In this document: positions 7,928-17,121 of the stretch, one piece after another | Layout of the letters: each line of letters opens with the position of its first letter | How positions within the stretch are numbered: position 1 is the first letter of the stretch | Source: Ignavibacterium sp. | GTDB lineage: Bacteria; Bacteroidota; Ignavibacteria; Ignavibacteriales; Ignavibacteriaceae | NCBI RefSeq assembly: GCF_025998815.1 | Contig: NZ_AP026678.1 | Location: forward strand, 1,922,001 to 1,986,000 | Length of the DNA: 64,000 bases | Direction of reading: 5' to 3' | Notes under the pieces: model-generated | What the model was told of the DNA's origin: nothing | Database searches by the model: none | Seen by the model: the letters and a program-made list of their open reading frames with translations, nothing else | Made by a program: the position numbers and the translations under genes

Positions 7928-10021
7928 TTATTTTTTCTTCAGCACTGTTCCCGAAGTTGGTTCTAAATCTACTTTATTCTTCACAACTTTAATTGGTTTA
8001 ACACCAGCTTTTGAATTATCAACCAAAACTTCCCATGCACCTTTTGGCAAACTAAATTGCTGAGTAATTTCAGGATTAGCATTCATTGCAACAAAGAAAT
8101 GTTCATCTTTATATTTTACTTCATAACAAATTGCGAAGGGATTGGTTTTCACTTCGTGAAATTTTACATCTTCATACTTTGCTCTTCTGAATGAGTGATA
8201 TTTTTTTCTCAGCTCGATTAGTCCTTTGTAATAATCAAACAACTCTTTATTTATTTCAGCGTGTTTGTAATTGATATAGTTTGTTTCATTGTCCTTTTCA
8301 TAACTGTTATGATCTATCATACCTTTATGCTGATCAGGAACATCGATATTTGCAGGTATTACTTTTGTCCTTGCAAACTCCTGACCGCTATGAATCATTG
8401 TTATTCCTCTTGATGTGAAAAGAAATAATGCTCCAAGTTTATTTAACTTCATCTGAAGCGGCGTTAGCTTTACAAATGAATCAACATCTTTTATAATTTC
8501 ATCTCTTGTAACAGATTTGGTTCCTAATCTGATAAAATCACCGAATGTATAACCATCGTGTGATTCAAGATAATTAACTGAATGATGTGGTTTCTGGAAA
8601 AGACCAAGTGTATCAACAACTAAAGTTCCGTTAACATAACTTTTAATTCTTAGTGGATTATTATTTCCATACCACTGACCAAAAATCCATCCAAGACCAT
8701 TAAAAGGATTTTCACCTTTTATTCCGTTTCTTATCTGATCATTCCAAGCACCCCAACCACGCAATGAAAATCCGGCAGGATCATAACCTCCGCCCCAGGG
8801 TTCACAAACAAAAACAACATCTGGATTAATTTTCTTTGCCTCGTAGATTATAGTCTCAATTGTTTCCCAATCAATTAATTTCCCAAGGTCAAATCTGAAA
8901 CCATCAATGTGATATTCTTTCATCCAGTAAAGAACGCTTTCAACTATTAATCTTCTTAACATTGGTGCTTCGGTTCGTAAATCATTTCCACAACCGCTTT
9001 CAGCAATAAAATCTCCTTGCTCATTTAATCTGAAATAATATTCTTTGTCAATTTCCTTCAGATTACCAAATTCATATTCCGAAAGATGATTGTAAACAAC
9101 GTCCATTATTACAGCAATACCTTCCTGATGAAAAGCTTTTACCATATCTTTAAAATCAGTAACAGCTTTTGCATCTGCACCACTCCAGGAATTCCATTTT
9201 ATGTTTCTTGTATTTTCCGAATAATAAGATTCCGGTGCAAAAAAAGCAGCAGTCATATATCCCCAATGATTGCGCTCATATGGATTCCACGTGTTTAATT
9301 TTCCTCTCGATTCTTTCTTAAATGGTATTTCAATGTTTGCAAATTCCTGTGAAGGAAGTAGTTCAACAGCATTAACACCTAATTTTTTAATATATGAAAG
9401 ACCACCTGTTTTACCTTTTTCAACAAGACCTTTATATGTTCCTCTCTCTTCAACTCCACTTGACGGATGCTCTGTCATATCACGCACATGCATTTCATAA
9501 ATAATCAAATCTCTCCAATCATTTCTTCTCCATTCATCATTTCCCCAATCATAGTTATTTTCTTCTATGATAATTCCCTTCCTCGGTGTGAAATAAGTGT
9601 TAAAACTTGCAACTGCTTTTGCATAAGGGTCAAGACATAAAACAGGATTTTGATTCTTATGCTGAACAATAAAATTATAATATTTACCAAAGTATTTCCC
9701 TTCAAGCGAAGTTTCCCAAACAGCATTTTCATCACGAGTCATTTCATAAATTTTTCCTTTCTCATCATCAACTTTATCGAATATTATCAGAGAAACCTTT
9801 TCCGCATTTGGTGTAAACAAACGGAAATATGTTTTACCATTTTCATAGAAAGCACCAAGTTTTTTATCTGAGTAATATCTATCTGAAATTTTTTGTCTTT
9901 CGAGGAGTGAGAGATGCGATTCAATTAAAGTTGATTTTGTTTTGTCGCTTATAAACAATTTAGCACCTGTAAATGTTATTGAAACCAATAAGATTATCGA
10001 AATTAAAAATGATTTTTTCAT
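7928..10021 (-). CDS. Exported pullulanase-type alpha-glucan debranching enzyme (GH13)
   Basis: 697 residues. MKKSFLISIILLVSITFTGA is a signal peptide. An N-terminal beta-sandwich (CBM48-like, GAFYENGKTYFRLFTPNAEKV) precedes the GH13 barrel. The barrel contains YEMHVRD, the conserved VVYNHLSE, GFRFDLGKLID with the nucleophile aspartate, VFVCEPWGGG with the acid/base glutamate, and YLESHDGYT with the third acidic residue. The YEMHVRDMTEHPSSG stretch and overall length are those of type I pullulanase, which cleaves alpha-1,6 branches of pullulan, glycogen or starch. Export suggests use of external or periplasmic alpha-glucans. No carbohydrate-uptake genes are adjacent; the gene appears monocistronic. 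Confidence 0.88.
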   Translation of the reverse strand: MKKSFLISIILLVSITFTGAKLFISDKTKSTLIESHLSLLERQKISDRYYSDKKLGAFYENGKTYFRLFTPNAEKVSLIIFDKVDDEKGKIYEMTRDENAVWETSLEGKYFGKYYNFIVQHKNQNPVLCLDPYAKAVASFNTYFTPRKGIIIEENNYDWGNDEWRRNDWRDLIIYEMHVRDMTEHPSSGVEERGTYKGLVEKGKTGGLSYIKKLGVNAVELLPSQEFANIEIPFKKESRGKLNTWNPYERNHWGYMTAAFFAPESYYSENTRNIKWNSWSGADAKAVTDFKDMVKAFHQEGIAVIMDVVYNHLSEYEFGNLKEIDKEYYFRLNEQGDFIAESGCGNDLRTEAPMLRRLIVESVLYWMKEYHIDGFRFDLGKLIDWETIETIIYEAKKINPDVVFVCEPWGGGYDPAGFSLRGWGAWNDQIRNGIKGENPFNGLGWIFGQWYGNNNPLRIKSYVNGTLVVDTLGLFQKPHHSVNYLESHDGYTFGDFIRLGTKSVTRDEIIKDVDSFVKLTPLQMKLNKLGALFLFTSRGITMIHSGQEFARTKVIPANIDVPDQHKGMIDHNSYEKDNETNYINYKHAEINKELFDYYKGLIELRKKYHSFRRAKYEDVKFHEVKTNPFAICYEVKYKDEHFFVAMNANPEITQQFSLPKGAWEVLVDNSKAGVKPIKVVKNKVDLEPTSGTVLKKK

Positions 10022-10041
10022 TTGGTATCCGGTTTAATTTT

Positions 10042-10371
10042 CTATTGTGAATAAATCTCTCCATCAACAACCGGAGTTACACAAACCAAAGGTTTATCCG
10101 GTACTTTGAATGCTTCAAAAATTTCTTCAAAAAGTTGAAACTGCAATCCTCTTTTTTCAAGCTTGTAGAATTTGTTGTAAGACATAAAGTTTCCGTTTTT
10201 ATCAGTAGGAGCATCGAAATGAATTGAGCGCTCAAAATCCTCTTTTGCTCTTGATTTAAGAAAAGCAATTTTTTCATCATCGCTTCCTTCTTCGTCATAA
10301 GCAATTGCACGGAACTCTTTAACTATTCCACTGTTTATAACCAGATAGATATTTAAAATAGTTTCTTTCAT
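10042..10371 (-). CDS. Hypothetical protein (109 aa)
   Basis: I do not recognise this protein. It has no signal peptide or membrane span, is rich in charged residues (YDEEGSDDEKIAFLKSRAKED) and has a single Cys in a C-terminal LVCVTPVVDGEIY strand. The ATG lies 53 bases inside the end of the upstream membrane-protein gene on the same strand, an unusually long overlap that implies translational coupling or a later start. Together with that gene and tdh it forms a minus-strand run with almost no spacing. A small soluble alpha/beta fold is likely; the function is unknown. Confidence 0.6.
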   Translation of the reverse strand: MKETILNIYLVINSGIVKEFRAIAYDEEGSDDEKIAFLKSRAKEDFERSIHFDAPTDKNGNFMSYNKFYKLEKRGLQFQLFEEIFEAFKVPDKPLVCVTPVVDGEIYSQ

Positions 10372-11044
10372 CTTTGAATGGTGAATTATATAAAATAAGA
10401 AAGCTTAAACTAAGTGCATATACAAAAGCAAATTTACACATAATACTTTCCATTGAGGAGATAATTGTGTATGAACCTGCAAACATAAGACTAAAGCCAA
10501 CAATCACAGGAAGACTAATAAAAATTGTAGAATATAAAAGCACTTTAAATATCAGTTTCTTTCTTTTATCATCAGCTTTTGGGATTGATCTTATCAGAAT
10601 CAGTATAGAAATAAGAATAGGTATGTAATAAAAAAATCCATACAAATCACCCAAAGGATAATGATAAGATGCATATAGCACTGTGCATTTAGCTATCTGA
10701 AACTGATCCAATTTAAACAGATAAAAAATTGAAAAGAATAATGCAGGACTGAATAATAAAATATTCTTCCGCCCTAAGCTATTATTCTGTGTAAGATTTA
10801 AAACCAATAATAGATTTAAAGGTGGAAGATAACTTATTATTAGAAATGCTATGTATGGAAATACCGGCTTGGTAAAACCAAGATTGCAAATGATAAATTC
10901 CATTGTCTGATAACCTGCAAGAAGAGTAATCATTATCAGCGCAATTACATTAGTCTTATCCTTCTTCGAAAAGATCAAAAGATTAATCAGAAGAATCCAT
11001 TCAATACAAGCTATAAAAAGCGAAACTATTCCATCAAAATTCAT
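10319..11044 (-). CDS. Seven-helix integral membrane protein of unknown function
   Basis: 241 residues with about seven hydrophobic helices (near 7-25, 33-50, 62-82, 96-112, 133-152, 170-190 and 200-215) and short polar loops. The tail SPFKDERNYFKYLSGYKQWNS is cytosolic in style. The topology recalls the 7TM sensor modules of some histidine kinases, but no kinase or cyclase domain is attached. The start is 9 bases downstream of the tdh stop and the 3' end overlaps the 109-residue ORF. It could be a stand-alone 7TM receptor or sensor; no motif settles this. Confidence 0.65.
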   Translation of the reverse strand: MNFDGIVSLFIACIEWILLINLLIFSKKDKTNVIALIMITLLAGYQTMEFIICNLGFTKPVFPYIAFLIISYLPPLNLLLVLNLTQNNSLGRKNILLFSPALFFSIFYLFKLDQFQIAKCTVLYASYHYPLGDLYGFFYYIPILISILILIRSIPKADDKRKKLIFKVLLYSTIFISLPVIVGFSLMFAGSYTIISSMESIMCKFAFVYALSLSFLILYNSPFKDERNYFKYLSGYKQWNS

Positions 11045-11053
11045 AAAGTGTAA

Positions 11054-12088
11054 TTAAATCCAATCGAGTATAACTTTTCCTGAATTACCTGATTTCATAA
11101 TCTCAAATCCCTCCTTATAGTCATCAATTTTGAATTTGTGAGTAATAACAGGAGTAACATCCAAACCACTCTGAATCATTGCCTGCATTTTGTACCAGGT
11201 TTCAAACATCATTCTACCATAAATACCGCGAATTGTAATTCCTTTGAATATTACTTTCGTCCAATCAATTGCGGCATTTGAAGGAAGAATACCGAGCAAA
11301 GCAATTTTCCCACCTGTGTACATTGCATCAATCATATCGTTAAATGCTTTTGGACTTCCGCTCATTTCCAAGCCAACATCAAAACCACCAACCATTCCAA
11401 GCTCTGAAATTACATCTGATAATTTTTCTTTTGAAACATCAACTACACGGGTTACACCAACTTTCTTTGCAAGCTCAAGACGATATGGATTCAAATCAGT
11501 TATAACCACATTTCTTGCACCAGCGTGTTTTGCAATTGCAGCTGCCATTATTCCAATTGGTCCGGCACCAGTGATAAGAACATCTTCACCAAGTAAATCA
11601 AATGAAAGCGCTGTATGAACAGCATTGCCAAGAGGATCAAAAATGGATAAAACATCTTTAGGAATTTTTGGATCACAATGCCAGATATTCGTAACAGGAA
11701 TAACAAGATATTCGGCAAAGCAACCGGGACGATTAACACCAACTCCTTTTGTGTTTGGACAGAGATGACCTCTTCCAGCACGACAATGTCTGCACTGTCC
11801 ACATACAAGATGTCCTTCACCACTCACTAATTCACCAATCTGAACATCGTGGACATTATCTCCGTATGCTTCAATTGTTCCGACATATTCGTGACCAACA
11901 ACCATAGGTACAGGAATAGTTTTTTGAGCCCATTCATCCCAGTTATAAATGTGAATGTCTGTTCCGCAAATTGATGTTTTATGAATCTTGATAAGAACAT
12001 CATTGGGTCCGTATTCAGGAACAGGAACTTCGTCCATCCAGATTCCCGGTTCAGCATATTTTTTAACAAGGGCTTTCATTTTTTTCAT
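11054..12088 (-). CDS. tdh: L-threonine 3-dehydrogenase
   Basis: 344 residues, the standard length for the zinc MDR enzyme that oxidises L-threonine to 2-amino-3-oxobutanoate with NAD+. The catalytic-zinc region [15 protein letters not shown] and VVGHEYVG, the structural-zinc knuckle [15 protein letters not shown], and the nucleotide-binding [17 protein letters not shown] are all present, as is the Tdh-specific [22 protein letters not shown] 12088 is chosen because AAGGAA lies about 8 bases before it; an internal ATG at 12079 is possible. Its product is cleaved by Kbl, encoded at 18549-19739, so the window holds the full threonine-to-glycine plus acetyl-CoA route, though in separate transcription units. 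Confidence 0.93.
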   Translation of the reverse strand: MKKMKALVKKYAEPGIWMDEVPVPEYGPNDVLIKIHKTSICGTDIHIYNWDEWAQKTIPVPMVVGHEYVGTIEAYGDNVHDVQIGELVSGEGHLVCGQCRHCRAGRGHLCPNTKGVGVNRPGCFAEYLVIPVTNIWHCDPKIPKDVLSIFDPLGNAVHTALSFDLLGEDVLITGAGPIGIMAAAIAKHAGARNVVITDLNPYRLELAKKVGVTRVVDVSKEKLSDVISELGMVGGFDVGLEMSGSPKAFNDMIDAMYTGGKIALLGILPSNAAIDWTKVIFKGITIRGIYGRMMFETWYKMQAMIQSGLDVTPVITHKFKIDDYKEGFEIMKSGNSGKVILDWI

Positions 12089-12185
12089 AAGTGGGTTCCT
12101 TCAGAATAAGTATAAAAATTTGTAATTCTCTTATCAAAATTAGAGATGCTAATCTAAAGGACAAAGTAAGATATGAATTAAGTAA

Positions 12186-12599
12186 TTAAATGATTGACAT
12201 CAGTGCAAAGTCATTTGTTTTAATCAAGGAAGGTCTTTCAATATATAATTTTATTTTAGTTTCAACTTGTTCAGTATCCAAACCATTTATTTCAGCAGTT
12301 TTTTTAATCCAGTTTTTTTCTGAGTCAGTTACATTTCCATCAGCACAGGCAAGTTTAATAGCATCGTTAACAAATGACTCGGCAATTTTCTTATCTGAGA
12401 ATTTAATTGGTTCTTCGCTTATATATTTATTGGCAAGAAGTCCCCGAATTGTTTCTTCATAAAAATCATTGGCAAAACCAAGCTTATCAGAAATTTTTTT
12501 AAGGATATCTTTTTCAGTCTGATTAAGTTGTTTATCTAATTTTGCGGTTATGAATAGCCCTTTGAGGTAATTGCTTCGGTCCTGAACTGGTATTTGCAT
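12186..12599 (-). CDS. TerB-like (tellurite-resistance type) helical protein
   Basis: 137 residues, all-helical in appearance, without signal peptide. The layout with LDKQLNQTEKDILKKISDKLGF in the first half and AIKLACADGNVTDSEKNWIKKTAEINGL in the second resembles the duplicated acidic EF-hand-like helices of TerB/COG3793 proteins, where ADG-x-V-x-x-x-E is the hallmark. These proteins bind divalent metals in tellurite/stress systems, but many stand-alone copies have no known role. The gene is isolated on the minus strand. Confidence 0.6.
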   Translation of the reverse strand: MQIPVQDRSNYLKGLFITAKLDKQLNQTEKDILKKISDKLGFANDFYEETIRGLLANKYISEEPIKFSDKKIAESFVNDAIKLACADGNVTDSEKNWIKKTAEINGLDTEQVETKIKLYIERPSLIKTNDFALMSII

Positions 12600-12721
12600 T
12601 TTATCCCACAGAGTTTAATTATTAAGTAATTTAATTATCGTAACAATTAAAATTATTTTCACTTCAAATATATTTTTTTGAAGTTTAATTACTATACAAA
12701 ATATAGTGACTTGTATTAATG

Positions 12722-14368
12722 CTATTCGTCAATAATTACATTTTCCAATTCTTCCACGAACATTTCTTTTAACAAAATCTTTTCTTCAGGGTCAAAATAA
12801 ATTTTTATCGGTTTCTTTTGATAAATGAATTGAAAGTTCTGATTATTCATCTCATTAAAAACAACTTCTTTAATGGAAGTTCCATCATCAAAAAGTATTT
12901 GTACTTCGAATGGCATCTTGTAATAAATATTTTCTTTGTTTTCCTGTGTGAAAACTAAATCAACAAAATAATCGGAAGATTCCTGAGTTATTAAATAATA
13001 GTTCTTGTAAATCGGATAATGCGTCCCTGCTAACCACTGATTGAAGAACCAACCAATATCTCTGCCAGTATAATTCATAAATTTTGCTATGAATTCTTCA
13101 GTTGAAATATTTCCATATTGTAACGATTTATCATTTGTGTATGATTTTAATGCAGCAAAGAAAATTGAATCGCCTAAAGTATACCTTAACATTTGTAGCA
13201 CAGCTGCTGCTTTTGCGTAAATAATTTCTCCGTTATATAAAATGTTTATGTCCGGAATTTTATTTCTCCATTCACGATTAAAAATCGGAAATTTATTTTC
13301 TGCCCGAAAAAATCTTTCTGCCTGAATTTTTATGTATTCATTATAAGCTTTTTTTCCAAATCTATGTTCAATCCATAATCCTTCAGCAAAAGTTGCAAAG
13401 CCTTCGTTAAGCCAGACATCAGACCATGTTTTTAATGTAATCATATTTCCAAACCATTGATGCGAAAATTCATGTGCAATTAAATCCTCATTCCAACAAT
13501 TAGGACACAAGCTGATAAGCGTCTGATTTTCCATTCCACCAAATATGAAAAGTTCATTCAATGTTGCATAACCATTTTTTTCAAAAGGATAATCACACAA
13601 TAGTTCAGAAAAATATTTCATCATTGCAGGTGTGATATCCTTAATGTGATTTATTGCGGACTGATTTTCACCTTCATTCCAATAAAACCGAACCGGAATA
13701 TTCTTCCCATTTAAACTCTTCCAGTTTATTTCATCCATCTGATAATTCTTTTTTGAACTGATTACAATCAGATAAGTTGAGAGAGGATATTCTGTTTTCC
13801 AGTTATAATAAATTGTATCTTCATTCTTCACTGAATCAACAAGTAAACCATTAGAACCAAGCAATACATTTGCAGGAGTTTTTGCTTTCAGTTCAAACAA
13901 TGCTTTGTCCGATGGATGATCGAAACAAGGCAACCATCTTCTTGCACGTTGAGGAGCGTTATTTGTAAATAACATCCCATCTTTAACGAAGAAAGCACCA
14001 TCAATAACATCGTTGTGCGTATAATAAATTTTAATTTTCTCTGATGAATTTTTCTTTACTGTTTTACTGAAATTTATAAATAATGTGTCTGCTGAATGTT
14101 TATATGAAAAATCTTTTCCTTCAATCTTATTTATCATAAGTGAAAACGATGTTGCATTTAATCTTATCTGTTTTAAATCATTCAAAGCTTTGAACTCTAT
14201 CTCTAACATTCCATTAAATGAATGTGGAAATGGTTCGGAATAGTTGTTATAAAAGTCAACTTCAAGTGTATATTTCAGAATATCGAAATCTTTTTCTAAT
14301 TCGCTTTGCGGAATGATAAACAGTGCAGAATTAAAAACGATTAAAAATATTTTAAAAAAAGTTTTCAT
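12722..14368 (-). CDS. Exported M1-family zinc aminopeptidase
   Basis: 548 residues with signal peptide MKTFFKIFLIVFNSALFIIPQS. The exopeptidase motif GGMEN (277-281), zinc motif HEFSH (299-303) and third ligand Glu322 in WLNEGFATFAEG are intact. The N-terminal beta-saddle domain precedes the thermolysin-like domain, and the large C-terminal helical domain of classic PepN enzymes is missing, as in the short secreted M1 group. It should remove N-terminal residues from peptides in the periplasm or outside. It diverges from the M14 carboxypeptidase gene across a 72-base gap, so the two may serve peptide scavenging together. Confidence 0.9.
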   Translation of the reverse strand: MKTFFKIFLIVFNSALFIIPQSELEKDFDILKYTLEVDFYNNYSEPFPHSFNGMLEIEFKALNDLKQIRLNATSFSLMINKIEGKDFSYKHSADTLFINFSKTVKKNSSEKIKIYYTHNDVIDGAFFVKDGMLFTNNAPQRARRWLPCFDHPSDKALFELKAKTPANVLLGSNGLLVDSVKNEDTIYYNWKTEYPLSTYLIVISSKKNYQMDEINWKSLNGKNIPVRFYWNEGENQSAINHIKDITPAMMKYFSELLCDYPFEKNGYATLNELFIFGGMENQTLISLCPNCWNEDLIAHEFSHQWFGNMITLKTWSDVWLNEGFATFAEGLWIEHRFGKKAYNEYIKIQAERFFRAENKFPIFNREWRNKIPDINILYNGEIIYAKAAAVLQMLRYTLGDSIFFAALKSYTNDKSLQYGNISTEEFIAKFMNYTGRDIGWFFNQWLAGTHYPIYKNYYLITQESSDYFVDLVFTQENKENIYYKMPFEVQILFDDGTSIKEVVFNEMNNQNFQFIYQKKPIKIYFDPEEKILLKEMFVEELENVIIDE

Positions 14369-14440
14369 CTGAATCTTTATTTATTTTCGCAGCGAACTTA
14401 TATAAAATATTAAAGTCCTCAAAAAGTAAAAGGAAGACCA

Positions 14441-15397
14441 ATGCAGATTAAAGTTATTCTATTTGTTTTGCTCGTTTATACGGCATCATTTGCACAAAAT
14501 AATTGGACAACATTATTTGAACGTTCCGGATTTATATCAACATCTGACTACAATGAAACAATGAATTACTTTAAAAGACTTGATGAAGCTTCTGATTATG
14601 CTGATTTGTTTGGATTTGGACGTTCATCACAGGGCAGAGATTTGAATTGTCTGCTTGTTACAAAGGAAGATAAATCTTCAATCGAACAAAGAATTGCAGA
14701 AGGTAAAAAACCTTTAGAGAAAGCAACTATACTGATTATAAATGGAATTCACTCCGGTGAAATTGAAGGTAAAGATGCAAGTATGATTTTGTTACGGGAA
14801 ATTCTTATAACAAAAGAGAAAGAATATCTTCTTGATAGCATCAATCTGCTTGTAGTTCCAATCTTTAGTGTTGATGGTCACGAAAGGAAAAGTAAATACA
14901 ACCGAATAAATCAAAACGGTCCGGAAGAAATGGGTTGGAGGACTACTGCACAAAACTATAATCTTAACCGTGATTGGATAAAAGCAGATTCACCAGAAAT
15001 GCAATCAATGCTCATTCTCATTTCAACCTGGAATCCGGATTTCATAATCGACACTCACACAACTGATGGAGCTGATTATCAATACAGTGTAACTTATCAG
15101 GTTGAAAGATTCTCAAATATTGATTCGCAAATCGGAAGCTGGCTTTCAGAAAAGTTTGTTCCATACCTTGAAAACAAAGTAACAGAAAAAGGTTTTCTCA
15201 TTTTCCCTTATGTGTCAATGAAGAACTGGTCACAAGGACTTGACTCAGGAATAACTGATTGGGCATCTTCACCAAGATTTTCAACAGGATATTTCGCATT
15301 GAGAAATCGTCCTTCGCTTCTGGTAGAAACTCATATGATTAAACCTTACAAAGAACGAGTTTTTGCAACAAAAGCTGTGCTTGAAAACCACTTTTGA
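14441..15397 (+). CDS. Exported M14-type zinc carboxypeptidase, N-terminal part of a frameshifted gene
   Basis: 318 residues: signal peptide MQIKVILFVLLVYTASFAQ and a complete M14 catalytic domain. HSGE (104-107) gives the HxxE zinc ligands, IDTHTTDGADYQ the third zinc ligand, and LLVETHMIKPYKERV places the catalytic glutamate at 296. The frame stops at TGA right after VLENHF. Removing one C of the CC at about 15392-15393 would read VLENTFEFLKNN and continue into the next frame for another 270 residues, so this is one gene split by a single-base insertion or by an assembly error. The catalytic site is entirely in this part. Confidence 0.85.
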   Translation: MQIKVILFVLLVYTASFAQNNWTTLFERSGFISTSDYNETMNYFKRLDEASDYADLFGFGRSSQGRDLNCLLVTKEDKSSIEQRIAEGKKPLEKATILIINGIHSGEIEGKDASMILLREILITKEKEYLLDSINLLVVPIFSVDGHERKSKYNRINQNGPEEMGWRTTAQNYNLNRDWIKADSPEMQSMLILISTWNPDFIIDTHTTDGADYQYSVTYQVERFSNIDSQIGSWLSEKFVPYLENKVTEKGFLIFPYVSMKNWSQGLDSGITDWASSPRFSTGYFALRNRPSLLVETHMIKPYKERVFATKAVLENHF

Positions 15398-16208
15398 GTT
15401 TTTGAAGAACAATTCTTCTGAATTGATTTCGTTGAATCAGAGCGCTGATAAAAATTCTGTTATGAATTTCTACTACGCTAAAAATTTTCTTCCTGTAAAA
15501 TTTAATCTGTCAGAAAAGTATGATGAAGTACTGTTCAAAGGTTATGAATATAAAAAAGAACAATCTGAAATATCCGGAACAGAAAAAATTGTTTACACTA
15601 ATGTTCCAAAAGAATTTAAAGTAAAATATTATCATGATGTATTTCCAACCGACTCAATTCAGTTACCTGATTATTATATTATTCCCGCTGAGTGGTCTGC
15701 TTTAGTTGACAGAATGGCTTTTCACGGAATTAAATACTTTAAATCAGATTATGATACTACTGTTGTGGTTGAAAGATATAAATTCAATAATGTGAAGTTT
15801 GCTAATAATTCTTATGAAGGAAGACAGCGAGTCTCTTTTGATATTGAAAAGTTTGAGGAAGAATTGCTAATTCCTGCTGGTAGTTTTATAATTCCGACTA
15901 ATCAAAGAACAATCAGAATTATTGCGCACTTGCTTGAACCAAAATGTGAAGATTCATTTGTGCAATGGGGATTTATGAACCAGATTTTCGAGCAGAAAGA
16001 ATACTTTGAAAATTATGTAATGGAAAAAATTGCAGAAGAAATGTTGAAAGAAAATCCCGAGCTTAAAAAAGAATTTGAAAATAAACTTGCTGAAGATGAG
16101 TCATTCAGAAAAAATCCTTTTGAAAGATTGAATTTCTTTTATAAAAAATCTCCTTATTGGGACAAACATTTAAATCTTTATCCGGTAATGAGATTCACTC
16201 AGAATTGA
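15363..16208 (+). CDS. C-terminal part of the frameshifted M14 peptidase
   Basis: This frame continues the M14 gene after the shift. Its meaningful part starts around 15394 with TFEFLKNNSSELISLNQSADK. The ATG at 15363 reads the same DNA as the end of the upstream frame and is unlikely to be a real start. The segment has no catalytic residues. It resembles the C-terminal extension of Bacteroidota M14 peptidases, with beta-rich stretches (VVVERYKFNNVKFANNSYEG) and a helical end LKKEFENKLAEDESFRKN. If the frameshift is real, this half is lost and the upstream half may still be active or unstable. Confidence 0.75.
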   Translation: MQQKLCLKTTFEFLKNNSSELISLNQSADKNSVMNFYYAKNFLPVKFNLSEKYDEVLFKGYEYKKEQSEISGTEKIVYTNVPKEFKVKYYHDVFPTDSIQLPDYYIIPAEWSALVDRMAFHGIKYFKSDYDTTVVVERYKFNNVKFANNSYEGRQRVSFDIEKFEEELLIPAGSFIIPTNQRTIRIIAHLLEPKCEDSFVQWGFMNQIFEQKEYFENYVMEKIAEEMLKENPELKKEFENKLAEDESFRKNPFERLNFFYKKSPYWDKHLNLYPVMRFTQN

Positions 16209-16261
16209 ACCTGTTATAAAAATTTAAGTATTGATTCATTAATTAATTTAGAGATGATTTT

Positions 16262-17017
16262 ATGAAAAAAAATTTAATACTGTTCTTAATAATTTCCACA
16301 ATTACCATTGCTCAGGTAAACACAGAGTCATTCAGAAAAGATTATGATTCCGTTGGTTTTGCAGGCAATTTAGGGCTTGACTTTACTGCATTAACAGGCA
16401 ATACAGACCTCCAACTATTTTCTTTTAATGGCAGAGTAAATTATAACTTTGGCAATTCCTATTCTTTTTTTGTTTTCAGTTCTGATGTTGGTTGGAAAGA
16501 TAATCAGAGGTTTTCAAACCTTGCATTATTTCATCTTAGATTTGTGACTGGTATATCCAAAATAATGCAACTTGAAGCATTTACTCAGTATAATTTTGAT
16601 AAAAGCCGGTTACTGCTTAACCGGGAACTATTAGGTATCGGGACAAGAATAAAAATTTTAACCAGCGATGAAATAAAATTAAGGTTTGGGTTTTCAGGCA
16701 TGATGGAATTTGAAGAATATAATCTGCCGGCCAACTCAAATCATCCTGCAACAGTTAAAGATTTCAGATTTAGCTCATATCTTAGTCTGAGTTACTCTAT
16801 ATCAGATAATGCAAAATTTTTATCAACTTCTTACTATCAACCATTGTTAAAAGATTTTTCCGATACTAAGCTTATTACAGAAAATTCACTCGAGACAAAA
16901 ATTGATGATTCATTCAAACTTATAATGAGATTTAGTGCAAGGTTCGACAACTTTCCACCCGATGGTCGAAAAAAACTGGATACTGCTACTAAAGTGGGGA
17001 TAACTTATGATTTTTGA
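16262..17017 (+). CDS. DUF481-type outer-membrane beta-barrel protein
   Basis: 251 residues with signal peptide MKKNLILFLIISTITIAQ. The rest is alternating beta strands with the DUF481 pattern: GFAGNLGLDFTALTGNTDLQ, then repeated strands ending in aromatic residues and a final strand VGITYDF with a terminal Phe, as outer-membrane barrels need for BAM recognition. DUF481 members are called salt-induced outer-membrane proteins; their transport role is unclear. It is on the same strand and 54 bases after the M14 gene, but nothing links the functions. Confidence 0.75.
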   Translation: MKKNLILFLIISTITIAQVNTESFRKDYDSVGFAGNLGLDFTALTGNTDLQLFSFNGRVNYNFGNSYSFFVFSSDVGWKDNQRFSNLALFHLRFVTGISKIMQLEAFTQYNFDKSRLLLNRELLGIGTRIKILTSDEIKLRFGFSGMMEFEEYNLPANSNHPATVKDFRFSSYLSLSYSISDNAKFLSTSYYQPLLKDFSDTKLITENSLETKIDDSFKLIMRFSARFDNFPPDGRKKLDTATKVGITYDF

Positions 17018-17061
17018 TTATTGAATATCAATTAAATTTTGAAATTACATCTTCACTCTAA

Positions 17062-17100
17062 ATTATTGTAATTTTGAATAACAGATTACAGTAATTTTTT
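17062..17100 (+). terminator. Probable intrinsic terminator after the DUF481 gene
   Basis: ATTATTGTAAT (17062-17072) pairs with ATTACAGTAAT (17085-17095) with one G-U pair, 12-base loop, and T6 follows (17095-17100). The stem is AT-only in large part, so it is weak, but the position just after the stop codon and before fumC fits. Confidence 0.45.
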
Positions 17101-17121
17101 AACCATTCAGGGAGAACCGCA

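Noticed and set aside
14441..16208. Programmed +1 frameshift in the M14 gene
   Set aside because: No slippery codon followed by a stop, no ribosome-like stimulator and no conserved precedent known to me; a one-base insertion explains it.
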